Counted from the stretch's first letter, positions 1 to 8,592 are shown. The stretch: DNA of 64,000 nt from Sanguibacter sp. HDW7 (GCF_011300875.1 NZ_CP049862.1:372001-436000), one strand, 5' to 3'. Notes: generated by a model from the letters alone, not told the origin. Translations and numbers: made by a program.

Positions 1-976
1 GATGATCACGACCGTCCTCGACGGCCTGCGCTCGCTCGCCCCCGAGGGCTCCGAGGTGGTCCACGCCCGCGGGGCGGACATCCTCGAGCTCATCCCGAAC
101 CCCGCGGGAGACACCTTCCCGGACGGGCAGCCTCGCCCGCCGGTCGTCGCCCCGGCGCCGATCGACGAGGAGCAGCTTGCTGCGGCCGTGGCAGCCGCAG
201 AGGCCTCGGACGTCGTCGTCGCCGTCGTCGGCGACCGCATCGAGCTCGTCGGCGAGGGTCGGTCGACGGCCACGCTCGAGCTCATCGGCGGACAGGTCGC
301 GCTGATCGACGCGGTCATCGCGACGGGCAAGCCCGTCGTCGTCGTTCTGCTCGCCAGCAAGCCGCTCGTCCTCCCGCCGTCGGTCGCTGACGCTGCCGCG
401 GTGGTCTGGGCGGCGAGCCCGGGCATGCAGGGCGGCCGTGCGCTCGCCGAGATCGTCTTCGGCGCGACGGAACCGTCTGGCCGACTGCCGATCTCGTTCG
501 CGCGTCACGTGGGCCAGCAGCCGACGTACTACAACCAGATCCGTGGCCAGCACGGTGACCGGTACGCCGACCTCACGCAGTCGCCTGCGTGGGCGTTCGG
601 CGAGGGACGCTCGTACACGACGGTCGAGTACTCCGACCTCGTCGTCGAGACGGGCGTCGTGACCGCTGACGACGTCGTGCGTGCGCACGTGACGCTCAGC
701 AACACCGGCGCTCGGCCGGCTCTCGAGACGGTCCAGGTGTACGTCTCCGACGTCGTGACGTCGGTGAGCTGGGCGGACAAGGAGCTCAAGGGCAGCCGTC
801 AGGTGCACGTCGCCCCGGGCGAGACCGTCGTGGTCGACGTCGCGATCCCCGCGTCGGCGTGCACGATCGTCGACGCCGAAGGCCGCCGCATCGTCGAGCA
901 GGGCGCGTTCGAGCTGCTCGTCGGGCCTTCCTCGCGCGACGAGGCGCTGCTGCGTGCCGGCTTCACGGTGAAGTAG
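1..976 (+). CDS. Beta-glucosidase, glycoside hydrolase family 3, C-terminal part (5' end outside window)
   Basis: Only the last ~324 codons are present; the frame is open to the left edge. Residues ~1-185 look like the GH3 C-terminal alpha/beta sandwich (a GEGRS-x-LEL-x-GGQ-type loop, then VIATGKPVVVVLLASKPL and a WAASPGMQGGRALAEIVFG segment typical of GH3 C domains). Residues ~215-324 are the fibronectin type III-like domain (HVTLSNTGARPALETVQVYV). The catalytic aspartate lies in the missing N-terminal domain. The family hydrolyses beta-glucosides or related oligosaccharides to monosaccharides. No signal peptide can be judged. Substrate is unknown, and xylosidase or other GH3 activity is possible. 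A strong hairpin follows the stop codon. Confidence 0.85.
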   Translation, partial: MITTVLDGLRSLAPEGSEVVHARGADILELIPNPAGDTFPDGQPRPPVVAPAPIDEEQLAAAVAAAEASDVVVAVVGDRIELVGEGRSTATLELIGGQVALIDAVIATGKPVVVVLLASKPLVLPPSVADAAAVVWAASPGMQGGRALAEIVFGATEPSGRLPISFARHVGQQPTYYNQIRGQHGDRYADLTQSPAWAFGEGRSYTTVEYSDLVVETGVVTADDVVRAHVTLSNTGARPALETVQVYVSDVVTSVSWADKELKGSRQVHVAPGETVVVDVAIPASACTIVDAEGRRIVEQGAFELLVGPSSRDEALLRAGFTVK

Positions 977-1000
977 TCGCGCGAAGAACGACGCACAGCC

Positions 1001-1041
1001 CACGGCCCTCCTGCCAGACCCCCGCTGGCAGGAGGGCCGTG
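1001..1041 (+). terminator. Rho-independent-type terminator after the GH3 gene
   Basis: A perfect 17-bp stem (arms 1001-1017 and 1025-1041, 7-nt loop) begins 25 bp after the GH3 stop codon. There is no T-run, as is common in high-GC actinobacteria. Confidence 0.75.
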
Positions 1042-1046
1042 CTGTG

Positions 1047-1103
1047 CCCGACTCGTGGCGTCGCTTCACACCGCGGGTGTGTGCTGGGGCGCTACGAGTC
1101 GGG
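1047..1103. repeat. Two-tier interrupted inverted repeat
   Basis: Outer arms CCCGACTCGTGGCG (1047-1060) and CGCTACGAGTCGGG (1090-1103) pair with one mismatch. An inner stem CACACC/GGTGTG (about 1067-1081) lies between asymmetric internal loops. The words GACTCGTRG/CTACGAGTC recur in the element at 60212-60262, at the other end of the window. Function is unknown; see findings. Confidence 0.6.
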
Positions 1104-1136
1104 GAAGCGCGGGTCAGACCCCGCGCGCCAGGTGAC

Positions 1137-1183
1137 GAGAAAGGCCCTCCCTCCCGCATCTCTGCGGGTGGGAGGGCCTTCTC
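1137..1183 (-). terminator. Terminator downstream of tRNA-Pro
   Basis: A long hairpin with arms of about 21 nt around a short loop (1158-1161), one unpaired position. It starts 7 bp beyond the 3' end of the minus-strand tRNA gene, so it most likely ends the tRNA transcript. It may also act on the plus strand. Confidence 0.7.
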
Positions 1184-1187
1184 TACC

Positions 1188-1263
<76 letters not shown>

Positions 1264-1358
1264 GTGGTCCGTCCACGAACGAACCTCGCCTATGTTAGCC
1301 GACGGGCGGCCCCAACACGAAACCGGCGGAGTTCTGCGGCTCGCGCAGGAAAGCCGCG

Positions 1359-2285
1359 TCAGCGCGCGACGAACGTCAGGAGCGTCGCCGACGGCCGGCA
1401 CGCGATCCGGAACGGCGTGTACGGGCTGGTTCCCGCGCCGTTCGACACGTGCAGCCACGCCGAGCCGTGCCCGCCGAACTCGTCGGGCCGCGGTCCCGGC
1501 CACCCGTGGAGCCCGCTCGCGCGCCCCCGGTCGAGGTCGCAGTTCGTCACGAGCGCCCCGAAGCCCGGGATGCACAGCTGGCCGCCGTGGGTGTGGCCCG
1601 CGATGACCGCGTCGGCGCCGTCCTCCGTGAGCGCGTCGAGCGCGCGCACGTAGGGCGCGTGGACGATGCCGAGGCGCAGGTCGGCGCCGTCGGTCACCGA
1701 GGCGTTGGGCGCGGGCAGACGGTCACGTGCGATGTGCGGGTCGTCGAGTCCCGCGAACGCGACCTCGAGGTCACCGAGCCGCAGGCGCGCCCGCGCGTTG
1801 TCGAGATCGAGCCAGCCCGCACCCGTGAGCCGGTCAGCGAACGCCGCGGTCGGCAGGTCGGGCTCCCGCGTGACCGACGTCTGCGGGCGCCGCGACGACG
1901 GCATGAGGTACCGCGCGGGGTTCTTCGCGAGCGGCGAGAAGTAGTCGTTGGACCCCATGACGAAGACGCCCGGGAACGCCGTGAGCGGGCCGAGGGCCAC
2001 CATGAGCGGCTCGAGCGCGTCGAGGTGGGCGAAGTTGTCGCCCGTCGTGACGACGAGGTCCGGAGCGAGCTCCGCGAGCGACCGTACCCAGGCGATCTTG
2101 CGGTGCTGGGACGGCGTGAGGTGGAGGTCGGAGACGTGCAGGACCCGTAGCGGAGCGGCCCCCGACGGCAGGACGGGGACGGTGACGTGCCGGACGGTGA
2201 AGGCCTCGGCCTCGACCCGCGCCCAGACGAGGGCCCCGGCACCCGCGAGGGCAGCGAGGCCGAGGGCCTTGCGCAGGTCAGTCAC
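1359..2285 (-). CDS. Calcineurin-like metallophosphoesterase, membrane-anchored
   Basis: A binuclear-metal phosphoesterase of the YkuE/YaeI type. From the GTG at 2285 (308 residues) the metal-ligand motifs appear in order: HVSDLHL (D53, H55), TTGDNF (GD 82-83), GSNDY in place of the usual GNHD, and GHTHGGQ near the C-terminus. A short N-terminal hydrophobic stretch (ALGLAALAGAGALVWA) suggests membrane anchoring. The GTG overlaps the stop of the upstream penicillin-binding protein gene by 8 nt, which favours this start over the ATG at 2363 and implies translational coupling. The genomic pairing with a class A PBP is common in actinobacteria. The true substrate is unknown. Confidence 0.85.
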   Translation of the reverse strand: MTDLRKALGLAALAGAGALVWARVEAEAFTVRHVTVPVLPSGAAPLRVLHVSDLHLTPSQHRKIAWVRSLAELAPDLVVTTGDNFAHLDALEPLMVALGPLTAFPGVFVMGSNDYFSPLAKNPARYLMPSSRRPQTSVTREPDLPTAAFADRLTGAGWLDLDNARARLRLGDLEVAFAGLDDPHIARDRLPAPNASVTDGADLRLGIVHAPYVRALDALTEDGADAVIAGHTHGGQLCIPGFGALVTNCDLDRGRASGLHGWPGPRPDEFGGHGSAWLHVSNGAGTSPYTPFRIACRPSATLLTFVAR

Positions 2286-4740
2286 CGGAGCCGCTGTCTC
2301 CGTTGTCGGGCCGTCCCGGACGGTCGGGGCGCCCGGGACGGTCGGGACGGCCGTCGTCGACACCGCTCTCCCCGTCGTCTTCGGGCTCCTCCACGACCTC
2401 GGGCTCGCCGTTGGAGATGTGGAGGGTGACCAGCGAGCCGGCCGTCGTCGTTCCCGACGGGTTCGTGTACGCCACGACGCCGCGCGGGTACGACGAGTTG
2501 ACCTGCTCCGGGCTCACCGAGACGGAGAAGCCGGCCTCCGTGAGGATCTTCGTGGCCTCCTCGATCGAACGGCCGCCGACCCACGGGACGGAGACACGCT
2601 CGCCGAAGATCGTCTTCGTCGTCGGGTCCGTGAAGCCCTTGTTCGGCTCGCCCTCGAGCGCCTGGTCCATGAACCTCTTCCACGTCGGGGCGGCGAGCGT
2701 CGAGCCGTAGACGTACGAGTACGGGATGCCGTTGATGCGGATGTTCTGCATCGACGTGTCGCGGTCCGGGTTGCCGATCCACACGGCGGTCGCGAGCTGC
2801 GGCGTGTAGCCGATGAACCACGTGTGACGGTTGAGCTGGGCCGTGCCGGTCTTGCCGGCGGCGATACGGCCGCCTGCGAGGCGGGCACGCGTCGCGCCGC
2901 CCTCCGTGAGGACCTTCTGCAGCGCGTAGGTGACGCCGTTGGCGACCTCGGCGTCGAGCGTCGTGCGGCAGTTGGCCTGCGGCACGGGCAGCTCCTCGCC
3001 CGCGGCCGTCGTGATCTTCGTGATCGCGACCGGCTCGCAGTACGTGCCGCCCGACGCGAACGTCGCGTAGGCGCTCGCCATGGCGAGGGGCGAGGTGTTC
3101 TGCGTGCCGAGCGTCATCGACGGCGTGATCTCGACGCCGTTGTCGTCCGACGGCGGGTCGTCACGCTCGAGCGCGAGCGACGGACGGAAGCCGGCGAGGT
3201 AGGCGGACTCGGCGACGCCGCACAGGTCGAGCTGGGACTCCATGGCGACGTACGCCGTGTTCACGGAGAACGCGGTCGCGCGCAGGACCGACGTCTGGCC
3301 GCTCGCGCGGCCGTCGGAGTTGCCAGGGCCGTACTCGCCGCTCGTGAACCGGTAGTTGTCGATGCACGAGGCGCGCCACGTGGCGGCCGGCCACTTCTTC
3401 TGCGTCGCGCTCACGCTCGCGTTGAGCGGCTTGCCCTCACGCAGCCACTCCGCGAGCGTGAACGCCTTGTACGTCGATCCCGCCTGGAAGCCGCGGGACC
3501 CGCCGTGGTTCTGGTCGGTGTTGTAGTTGACGGACGTCGCGCCCTTGCCGGCGCCCTCGGGGTCCGCGACGTACGTGCGGTTCTGCGCCATGACGAGGAT
3601 CTTGCCCGTGCCGGGCTCGACGACCGACATCGCGGTGCCGAGGCCCGAGTCGTCCTTCGTCGGGATCGAGCTGCGGAGCTCCTTGTTCGCGATCTTCTGC
3701 ATGTCGAGGTCGATCGTCGTGTGGATCTCGAGGCCGCCGCGGTAGAGGAGGTCGTCGCGCTCCTTCTTCGTCTTGCCGAACGCCTCGTCGCTGAGGATGA
3801 CCTTCGTGACGTAGTCGCAGAAGTACGCGGCGCCGCCGGCGGCCTCGCAGTTGCGCTTCGTCGGCGTGATCTTCAGCGTGTCGGCGATCTTCTGGCCGCG
3901 CGCGTCGTCGTACTCGGCCTTGGAGATGTAGCCCTGCGTGTACATCTCGCGCAGCACGATGTTGCGGCGCGCCTCCGCGTTCTCCGGGTTGCGCTCGGGG
4001 TCGTACTTGCCCGGCGACTTCGTGATGCCCGCGATCGTCGCGGCCTGGACGGGCGTGAGCTTCGCCGCCGTCGTGCCGAAGTAGTAGCCCGCGGCAGCCT
4101 CGACGCCGTAGACGGAGATGCCGAACTGGGCGATGTTGAGGTAGGACCCGAGGATCTCGAGCTTCGTCATGCGGTCCTCGATCGCGATCGCGAGCTTGGC
4201 CTCACGGAGCTTGCGCTCGCTCGTGGGTTCGCGCGCCGCGGCGACGCCGAGCTTGTCGCCCCGACGGTTCGCGTCCTCGATGAGCACGTTCTTCACGTAC
4301 TGCTGCGTGAGCGTCGAGGCGCCCTGCTGGCTGCCCGTCGCCGCGTTGAGGACGAGCGCGCGCGCCATGCCCTCGACGTCGACGCCGCCGTGCGCGAAGA
4401 AGCGCTTGTCCTCGATCGCGATGACCGCGTTCTGCATCGCCATCGAGATCTTGTCGAGACCCACGACCGTGCGGTTCTCCGAGTAGAACGTCGCGAGAAG
4501 CCTGCCGTTCGCCGCGTAGATGTGGGACGCCTGCGACGGCTCGCCCGGCTCGAGCTCCGTCGGGAGCTCGTCGAACACCTGCGTCGCCGTCTTCGTCGCT
4601 GCGCTCGCCCCCGCGGCCGCGGGCAGGATGAGGCCCGCGGTGAGCAGACCACCGACCCCGGCGAGGAGGATGAACGTCGCGAGCAGGCCGAGTGCCTGGA
4701 GGACGGTGACCTGACGGGTGGCAGGGCGCTGGGCAGACAT
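2278..4740 (-). CDS. ponA: Bifunctional class A penicillin-binding protein (glycosyltransferase/transpeptidase) with PASTA domain
   Basis: This 820-residue protein polymerises lipid II and crosslinks peptidoglycan at the outer face of the membrane. It has a short cytoplasmic tail, one membrane segment (~15-40), a GT51 domain with EDKRFFAHGG (catalytic E110) and GASTLTQQ, then a transpeptidase domain with GSTYK (S422, K425), SVN (492-494) and KTGTAQ (630-632). A C-terminal PASTA domain (~705-770) is followed by an acidic, then Pro/Arg/Gly/Asp-rich tail. The ATG at 4740 was chosen because the signal-anchor follows directly and a TACCCT -10 lies 7 bp upstream. The symbol is given by family; paralogues such as ponA2 cannot be separated here. 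Confidence 0.93.
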   Translation of the reverse strand: MSAQRPATRQVTVLQALGLLATFILLAGVGGLLTAGLILPAAAGASAATKTATQVFDELPTELEPGEPSQASHIYAANGRLLATFYSENRTVVGLDKISMAMQNAVIAIEDKRFFAHGGVDVEGMARALVLNAATGSQQGASTLTQQYVKNVLIEDANRRGDKLGVAAAREPTSERKLREAKLAIAIEDRMTKLEILGSYLNIAQFGISVYGVEAAAGYYFGTTAAKLTPVQAATIAGITKSPGKYDPERNPENAEARRNIVLREMYTQGYISKAEYDDARGQKIADTLKITPTKRNCEAAGGAAYFCDYVTKVILSDEAFGKTKKERDDLLYRGGLEIHTTIDLDMQKIANKELRSSIPTKDDSGLGTAMSVVEPGTGKILVMAQNRTYVADPEGAGKGATSVNYNTDQNHGGSRGFQAGSTYKAFTLAEWLREGKPLNASVSATQKKWPAATWRASCIDNYRFTSGEYGPGNSDGRASGQTSVLRATAFSVNTAYVAMESQLDLCGVAESAYLAGFRPSLALERDDPPSDDNGVEITPSMTLGTQNTSPLAMASAYATFASGGTYCEPVAITKITTAAGEELPVPQANCRTTLDAEVANGVTYALQKVLTEGGATRARLAGGRIAAGKTGTAQLNRHTWFIGYTPQLATAVWIGNPDRDTSMQNIRINGIPYSYVYGSTLAAPTWKRFMDQALEGEPNKGFTDPTTKTIFGERVSVPWVGGRSIEEATKILTEAGFSVSVSPEQVNSSYPRGVVAYTNPSGTTTAGSLVTLHISNGEPEVVEEPEDDGESGVDDGRPDRPGRPDRPGRPDNGDSGSGD

Positions 4741-4747
4741 GGTTCCC

Positions 4748-4753
4748 AGGGTA
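4748..4753 (-). promoter_or_regulatory. Candidate -10 element for ponA (leaderless)
   Basis: On the minus strand this reads TACCCT, ending 7 nt before the ATG at 4740. That places transcription start at or next to the start codon. No ribosome-binding site is visible in the gap. Confidence 0.4.
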
Positions 4754-4860
4754 GTGGGCGCACCTGGGAGGGAGGGCCCGGGAGGGTGAGGATCGTGTGC
4801 ACGACGCACGCGTGCGGCCTCGCGGACCGAGACCCTGGTGTCCGACGGCGGGTCGAGGGC

Positions 4861-4866
4861 TACGCT
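4861..4866 (+). promoter_or_regulatory. Candidate -10 element for the DUF4177 gene (leaderless)
   Basis: TACGCT lies 6 nt upstream of the ATG at 4873, so the transcript would begin at the start codon. The gap CCTGGC carries no useful Shine-Dalgarno sequence. Confidence 0.45.
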
Positions 4867-4872
4867 CCTGGC

Positions 4873-5040
4873 ATGGTCACCACGTGGGAGTACGCAACCG
4901 TTCCTGTCCTCATCCACGCGACGAAGGCGATCCTCGACAACTGGGGCTCGGACGGCTGGGAGCTCGTCCAGGTCGTCCCCGGGCCCGCGGGCAACGAGAA
5001 CGTCGTCGCGTACTTCAAGCGCCCGACGGGCGAGAAGTGA
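4873..5040 (+). CDS. Small DUF4177-like protein
   Basis: A 55-residue soluble protein (start MVTTWEYATVPVL) with the pattern WEY-x-T-VP ... ILDNWGSDGWELVQVV ... VVAYFKRP that marks the DUF4177 family. No catalytic residues are recognisable and its function is unknown. The last codons overlap the next gene by 4 nt (GTGA), so it forms a translationally coupled pair with the RidA-family protein. The start appears leaderless. It is conserved next to RidA in related actinobacteria as far as I recall; I could not check this. Confidence 0.8.
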   Translation: MVTTWEYATVPVLIHATKAILDNWGSDGWELVQVVPGPAGNENVVAYFKRPTGEK

Positions 5041-5510
5041 GCGGGCGCGTCCTCACGCGCCTCTCCGAGCTCGGCCTCAGCCTGCCGCCCGTCGCCGCGC
5101 CCGTCGCGGCGTACGTGCCGGCGGTGCGCACGGGCGACCTCGTCCACACCTCGGGGCAGCTGCCGTTCGTCGACGGCGCGCTGCCCGTCACGGGCAAGGT
5201 CGGCACGGGCGAGGGTGACGTCGCGCCCGACGTCGCCGCGGACCTGGCCCGCACCGCCGTGCTCAACGCCCTCGCTGCGGTCGCGGACCTCGTCGGGGAC
5301 CTCGACCGCATCGTGCGCGTCGTCAAGGTCGTCGGGTTCGTCGCCTCGCGCCCCGACTTCACGGGCCAGCCCGCGGTCATCAACGGGGCGAGCACGTTCC
5401 TCGGCGAGCTGCTCGGCGACGCGGGCGTCCACGCCCGCTCGGCCGTCGGTGTCGCGGTGCTGCCGCTCGACTCGCCGGTCGAGGTCGAGATCGTCGTCGA
5501 GGTCGCCTGA
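5037..5510 (+). CDS. RidA/YjgF family protein (atypical subgroup)
   Basis: 157 residues beginning at a GTG that overlaps the previous stop. It has the RidA fold pattern: PVAAYVPAVRTGDLVHTSGQLPF near the start, an AVLNALAAVADLVGDLDRIVRVVKVVGFV helix-strand segment, and SAVGVAVLPLDSPVEVEIVVEVA at the end. Canonical RidA deaminates reactive 2-aminoacrylate. The catalytic arginine usually found in the RAAV(G)V-type motif is here SAVGV, so enamine deaminase activity is uncertain. This resembles the YjgF_YER057c subgroup found across actinobacteria, whose role is unclear. A perfect terminator hairpin follows. Confidence 0.85.
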   Translation: MSGRVLTRLSELGLSLPPVAAPVAAYVPAVRTGDLVHTSGQLPFVDGALPVTGKVGTGEGDVAPDVAADLARTAVLNALAAVADLVGDLDRIVRVVKVVGFVASRPDFTGQPAVINGASTFLGELLGDAGVHARSAVGVAVLPLDSPVEVEIVVEVA

Positions 5511-5535
5511 CCCTCGCTGCACACGTTCCCTGCAC

Positions 5536-5580
5536 GCGCCGACGGCTTGCGACCGTCCGACGGTCGCAAGCCGTCGGCGC
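5536..5580 (+). terminator. Strong terminator after the RidA gene
   Basis: A perfect 21-bp stem (5536-5556 with 5560-5580) and a 3-nt loop lie 26 bp beyond the stop codon. It sits between convergent genes and could serve both strands. Confidence 0.85.
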
Positions 5581-5615
5581 GCGCGGGGGAGAGCAACGCC
5601 GAGGAAGGACGATCG

Positions 5616-5643
5616 AGGGCGCCCACCTCGTGGTGGGCGCCCT
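5616..5643 (-). terminator. Terminator for the Crp-family gene
   Basis: A perfect 12-bp stem AGGGCGCCCACC/GGTGGGCGCCCT around a TCGT loop, 47 bp past the stop of the minus-strand regulator gene. Confidence 0.75.
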
Positions 5644-5690
5644 TCCGGACGTACGCGCTCCCGGCAGAGCCGGCGAGCGAGGAGCGAGGC

Positions 5691-6368
5691 TCAGCGAGCG
5701 CGGCGCTCGAGACGCGCGATGTCGAGCAGCACGACCGCACGGCCCTCACGGCGGACCCAGCCGCGCGCCGCGAAGTCGGCGAGCGCCTTGTTGACGGTCT
5801 CGCGCGACGCGCCGACGAGCTGCGCGAGCTCCTCCTGCGTGAGGTCGTGCGCGACCCGGATGCCGTCGTCGGTCGGGTGACCGAAGCGCGTCGAGAGGTC
5901 GAGCAGCGCCTTGGCGACACGACCCGGGACGTCCGAGAAGACGAGGTCTGCGAGGTTCTCGTTCGTGCGGCGCAGGCGACGTGCGAGCGCGCCGAGCAGG
6001 AACTTCGACATGCCCGGGTGCGTCTGCAACCAGCGGACGAGGTCCGCGTGCGAGAGCTCCTGGAGCGTCGTGTCCGCGACTGCCGTCGCCGTGAGCGTGC
6101 GTGGCCCCGGGTCGAACAGCGAGAGCTCGCCGAACATCTCGCCCGGGCCGAGGACCGCCATGAGGTTCTCGCGGCCGTCCGAGGATCGGCGGCCGAGCTT
6201 CACCTTGCCGTCGGAGATGACGTAGAGCCTGTCGCCACGCTCGCCCTCGTTGAAGAGCGTCTCACCGCGTGCGAGGTGGACAGGGGTGAGTGCATCGAGA
6301 AGTGGCTGCGCCTCCTGCGGGTCGAGCCCGGCAAAGAGGGGAGCGGAGAGGATGACGGAGTCGTCCAC
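5691..6368 (-). CDS. Crp/Fnr family transcriptional regulator, GlxR type
   Basis: 225 residues from the GTG at 6368. The N-terminal cyclic-nucleotide-binding barrel (~1-120) has the phosphate-binding cassette GEMFGELSLFDPGPRTLTAT. The C-terminal winged helix (~150-215) contains HDLTQEELAQLVGASRETVNKALADF, nearly identical to Streptomyces Crp and corynebacterial GlxR. These are global, cAMP-responsive regulators of carbon metabolism and development. The GTG gives the usual family length (~224); an ATG at 6404 would add 12 atypical residues. It is monocistronic and divergent from nothing, with a terminator downstream. Its location upstream of nth is typical for actinobacterial crp. Confidence 0.92.
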   Translation of the reverse strand: MDDSVILSAPLFAGLDPQEAQPLLDALTPVHLARGETLFNEGERGDRLYVISDGKVKLGRRSSDGRENLMAVLGPGEMFGELSLFDPGPRTLTATAVADTTLQELSHADLVRWLQTHPGMSKFLLGALARRLRRTNENLADLVFSDVPGRVAKALLDLSTRFGHPTDDGIRVAHDLTQEELAQLVGASRETVNKALADFAARGWVRREGRAVVLLDIARLERRAR

Positions 6369-6420
6369 GGTTCTGTCCCATCGGGTCGGTTGTGTGTGCC
6401 CCAACGCACACCATCATGCC

Positions 6421-6822
6421 TCAGAACAGCGGCGACAGACGCGCAGGCACCGTGTCGAGATCGTCCGTGAGGCGCTGGACGAGCTCCTCGGTCACCCGCT
6501 CGAGCTCCGAACGCACCCGGCGACCGTACTCCTGGACCTCGCCCTCGAGGTCCCGCAGCTGCTCGATGTCGAGGACCGCGGAGGCCGGAAGGTCGCCGCG
6601 CACGAGCGTCGTCATGCGCACGTGGTCGGGTGGCGCGACGTCTGCGAGCGAGCCCGAGGAGACGAGCCCGAGGCGGTCCGGCATGAGGGCCGCGGACACC
6701 GAGAGGTCGATGCGCGCGCGCAGGAGCCGACGCCAGTGCTGGACCCTGTTCATCTCGGCGCGCAGGGCACGACGATGTGCACGGAGGGCTTCCGTGTCGT
6801 CCAGGAGCGGTCGAGTGCTCAC
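6421..6822 (-). CDS. RsiG-like coiled-coil protein
   Basis: 133 residues starting VSTRPLLDD at a GTG with a GGAGG site 7 nt upstream. It is predicted to be almost wholly helical. The segment EALRAHRRALRAEMNRVQHWRRLLRARIDL resembles the first helix of RsiG, the c-di-GMP-dependent anti-sigma factor of WhiG. A second long helix, LRDLEGEVQEYGRRVRSELERVTEELVQRL, follows. In RsiG both helices carry an E-x3-S-x2-R-x3-Q-x3-D signature. Here only the Arg and Asp of the first copy seem to be kept. c-di-GMP binding is therefore doubtful. It is divergent from nth. Confidence 0.55.
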   Translation of the reverse strand: MSTRPLLDDTEALRAHRRALRAEMNRVQHWRRLLRARIDLSVSAALMPDRLGLVSSGSLADVAPPDHVRMTTLVRGDLPASAVLDIEQLRDLEGEVQEYGRRVRSELERVTEELVQRLTDDLDTVPARLSPLF

Positions 6823-6914
6823 CGGGCGGCCTCCAGCTTCATGGTCGTGGTGCACGTCTGATCGTCTATCGGCCGTCGTCGCCCTGATCTTGAGGGTTGG
6901 ACCTGGTCGACGCC

Positions 6915-6920
6915 TAGGAT
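6915..6920 (+). promoter_or_regulatory. Candidate -10 element for nth (leaderless)
   Basis: TAGGAT lies 6 nt upstream of the nth ATG at 6927. The gap CACGGC has no ribosome-binding site. Confidence 0.5.
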
Positions 6921-6926
6921 CACGGC

Positions 6927-7655
6927 ATGAAGACCACCGGGCTCGGGACGGACGTCTCGCGGACCGCTCTCGTCCGTCGAGCACGCAAGGTCGTGCGCGT
7001 CCTGGGCGTCGTGCACCCCGACGCCCGCTGCGAGCTCGACTTCACGACCCCGCTCGAGCTGCTCGTCGCGACGGTCCTCTCGGCGCAGTCGACGGACGTG
7101 CGCGTCAACCAGGTGACGCCCTCGCTGTTCGCGGCGTACCCGGACGCGCTCGCGTACGCGCGGGCGGACGCCGCGGAGGTCGAGGAGATCATCCGGCCCA
7201 AGGGCTTCCAGCGCGCCAAGGCGCGCTCGCTCGTCGGGATCGGGCAGGCGCTCGTCGAGAGGCACGACGGCGACGTGCCGGCGCGCCTCGAGGACCTCGT
7301 GCGGCTGCCGGGCGTGGGCCGCAAGACCGCGAACGTCGTGCTGGGCGACGCGTTCGGGGTCCCGGGCCTCACGGTCGACACGCACCTCGGGCGCCTGGCG
7401 CGGCGGCTCGGCTGGACTGCCGAGGAGGACCCGGTCCGGGCCGAGACGGAGATCGGCGCGCTCTTCGAGCGCAAGGACCTCACGCTCGTCTCGCACCGGC
7501 TCATCTTTCACGGACGTCGCGTGTGCCACGCGCGCCGGCCCGCGTGCGGGGCGTGCGCGGTCGCGCGCTGGTGCCCGTCGTCAGGCGTAGGCGAGCAGGA
7601 CCCGGACGTCGCGCGGACGCTCGTCCGCGGCGAGATCGTCGACCCGGAGGCCTGA
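6927..7655 (+). CDS. nth: Endonuclease III (DNA glycosylase/AP lyase)
   Basis: 242 residues. It removes oxidised pyrimidines from DNA and cleaves the abasic site in base-excision repair. Visible features are the helix-hairpin-helix [12 protein letters not shown] with catalytic K133, catalytic D151 in VDTHLGR, and the 4Fe-4S loop with C200, C207, C210 and C216 (C-X6-C-X2-C-X5-C). Length is slightly above the family's usual 210-225 because of a short N-terminal extension and a C-terminal tail. The gene is preceded by a leaderless-type promoter and faces the convergent hydrolase gene. Confidence 0.95.
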   Translation: MKTTGLGTDVSRTALVRRARKVVRVLGVVHPDARCELDFTTPLELLVATVLSAQSTDVRVNQVTPSLFAAYPDALAYARADAAEVEEIIRPKGFQRAKARSLVGIGQALVERHDGDVPARLEDLVRLPGVGRKTANVVLGDAFGVPGLTVDTHLGRLARRLGWTAEEDPVRAETEIGALFERKDLTLVSHRLIFHGRRVCHARRPACGACAVARWCPSSGVGEQDPDVARTLVRGEIVDPEA

Positions 7656-7695
7656 GCCCGGGTTCGCATGCGCACCCGGAAGGTGCGCGCCGCAC

Positions 7696-8592
7696 CTAGA
7701 GGCGACCGAGGTGCTCGAGCAGGAGCCCCGACACACGCTCGGGCGCCTCTTCGTGCGGGAAGTGTCCGACGCCGTCGATCATCTCGAAGCGGAAGTCGCG
7801 GCAGAGCGCTGCCGCGTCGAGCTCGATACCGTCCGCGCGCAGGAACGGGTCCTGCGCGCCGTGGACGAGCATCGTCGGTACGGCGACGGGCCTCCGCACG
7901 ACCGAGAGGAAGCGTCGGCCGTCGACCCGGGGCGCCGAGCGCACGATCCAGCGGAGCGGCTCGAGCGCGTTGTGCGCGGCGAACGGCACCTGCATCGCGG
8001 TGTTGTACATCGCGAGCTCGTCGTCCGGGCGCGGTGCGACCGACCCGTCCGCGACGATCCGTCCCGCGAGGCCGTCGCGCAGCTGCCGCTCCGGCACGGA
8101 CGGCAGCTGGACGAGCGCGAGGTAGCGCGCGACGCGCGGCGTGAGCACCGCGCGCAGGCGCCGGTGCATGCGCGCAGGGTGCGGGCACGCGACCGCGACG
8201 ACAGACTCGGTCACCGCGGGCTGCAGGCTCGGCATCGACCACGCGACGTGCGCGCCGAGCCCGTGCCCGACGATCGTCGCCGACGATGCGCCGAGCGACC
8301 GCACGACGCCCGCGACGTCGCGCGAGCGTGTGAGGACGTCGTAGCCGAGCGGCGGCTTGTCCGACGCGCCCGTGCCGCGCAGGTCCATCGCGACCGCCCG
8401 GTAGCCCGCTGCGCCGAGCGCCTCGAGCTGGTGGCGCCACGTCCACCAGAACTGCGGGAACGAGTGGAGCAGGAGGACGAGCGGACCGTCCTCAGGTCCT
8501 GCCTCGGCGACGTGGAAGCGGGTGCCGTTCGCGGGGACGAAGCCGTGGCGCCACGGCCCGTCGACGAGGACGGTGGAGAAGTCGGCGGTCAC
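7696..8592 (-). CDS. Alpha/beta hydrolase fold protein with altered nucleophile position
   Basis: 298 residues from the GTG at 8592, which overlaps the glnR stop by 4 nt, so the two are probably co-translated. It has the epoxide-hydrolase-like oxyanion segment [13 protein letters not shown] (~41-53), [12 protein letters not shown] (~69-80), the nucleophile elbow [11 protein letters not shown] (~108-118), an acid candidate D248 (HGAQDPF) and H277 (GVGHFPH). The elbow residue that is normally Asp or Ser is Gly111. Acid and histidine are retained. Either the protein is catalytically dead, uses another residue, or belongs to a subfamily with a different role. The link to GlnR suggests expression with nitrogen control but not a function. 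Confidence 0.8.
   Translation of the reverse strand: MTADFSTVLVDGPWRHGFVPANGTRFHVAEAGPEDGPLVLLLHSFPQFWWTWRHQLEALGAAGYRAVAMDLRGTGASDKPPLGYDVLTRSRDVAGVVRSLGASSATIVGHGLGAHVAWSMPSLQPAVTESVVAVACPHPARMHRRLRAVLTPRVARYLALVQLPSVPERQLRDGLAGRIVADGSVAPRPDDELAMYNTAMQVPFAAHNALEPLRWIVRSAPRVDGRRFLSVVRRPVAVPTMLVHGAQDPFLRADGIELDAAALCRDFRFEMIDGVGHFPHEEAPERVSGLLLEHLGRL

Noticed and set aside
1948-4872. Very long open frame on the plus strand opposite the penicillin-binding protein gene
   Set aside because: It is a high-GC antisense shadow: Arg/Val/Glu-rich, no domain, and exactly mirrors the codon bias of the real gene. Only its last 55 codons (4873-5040) are a real gene.
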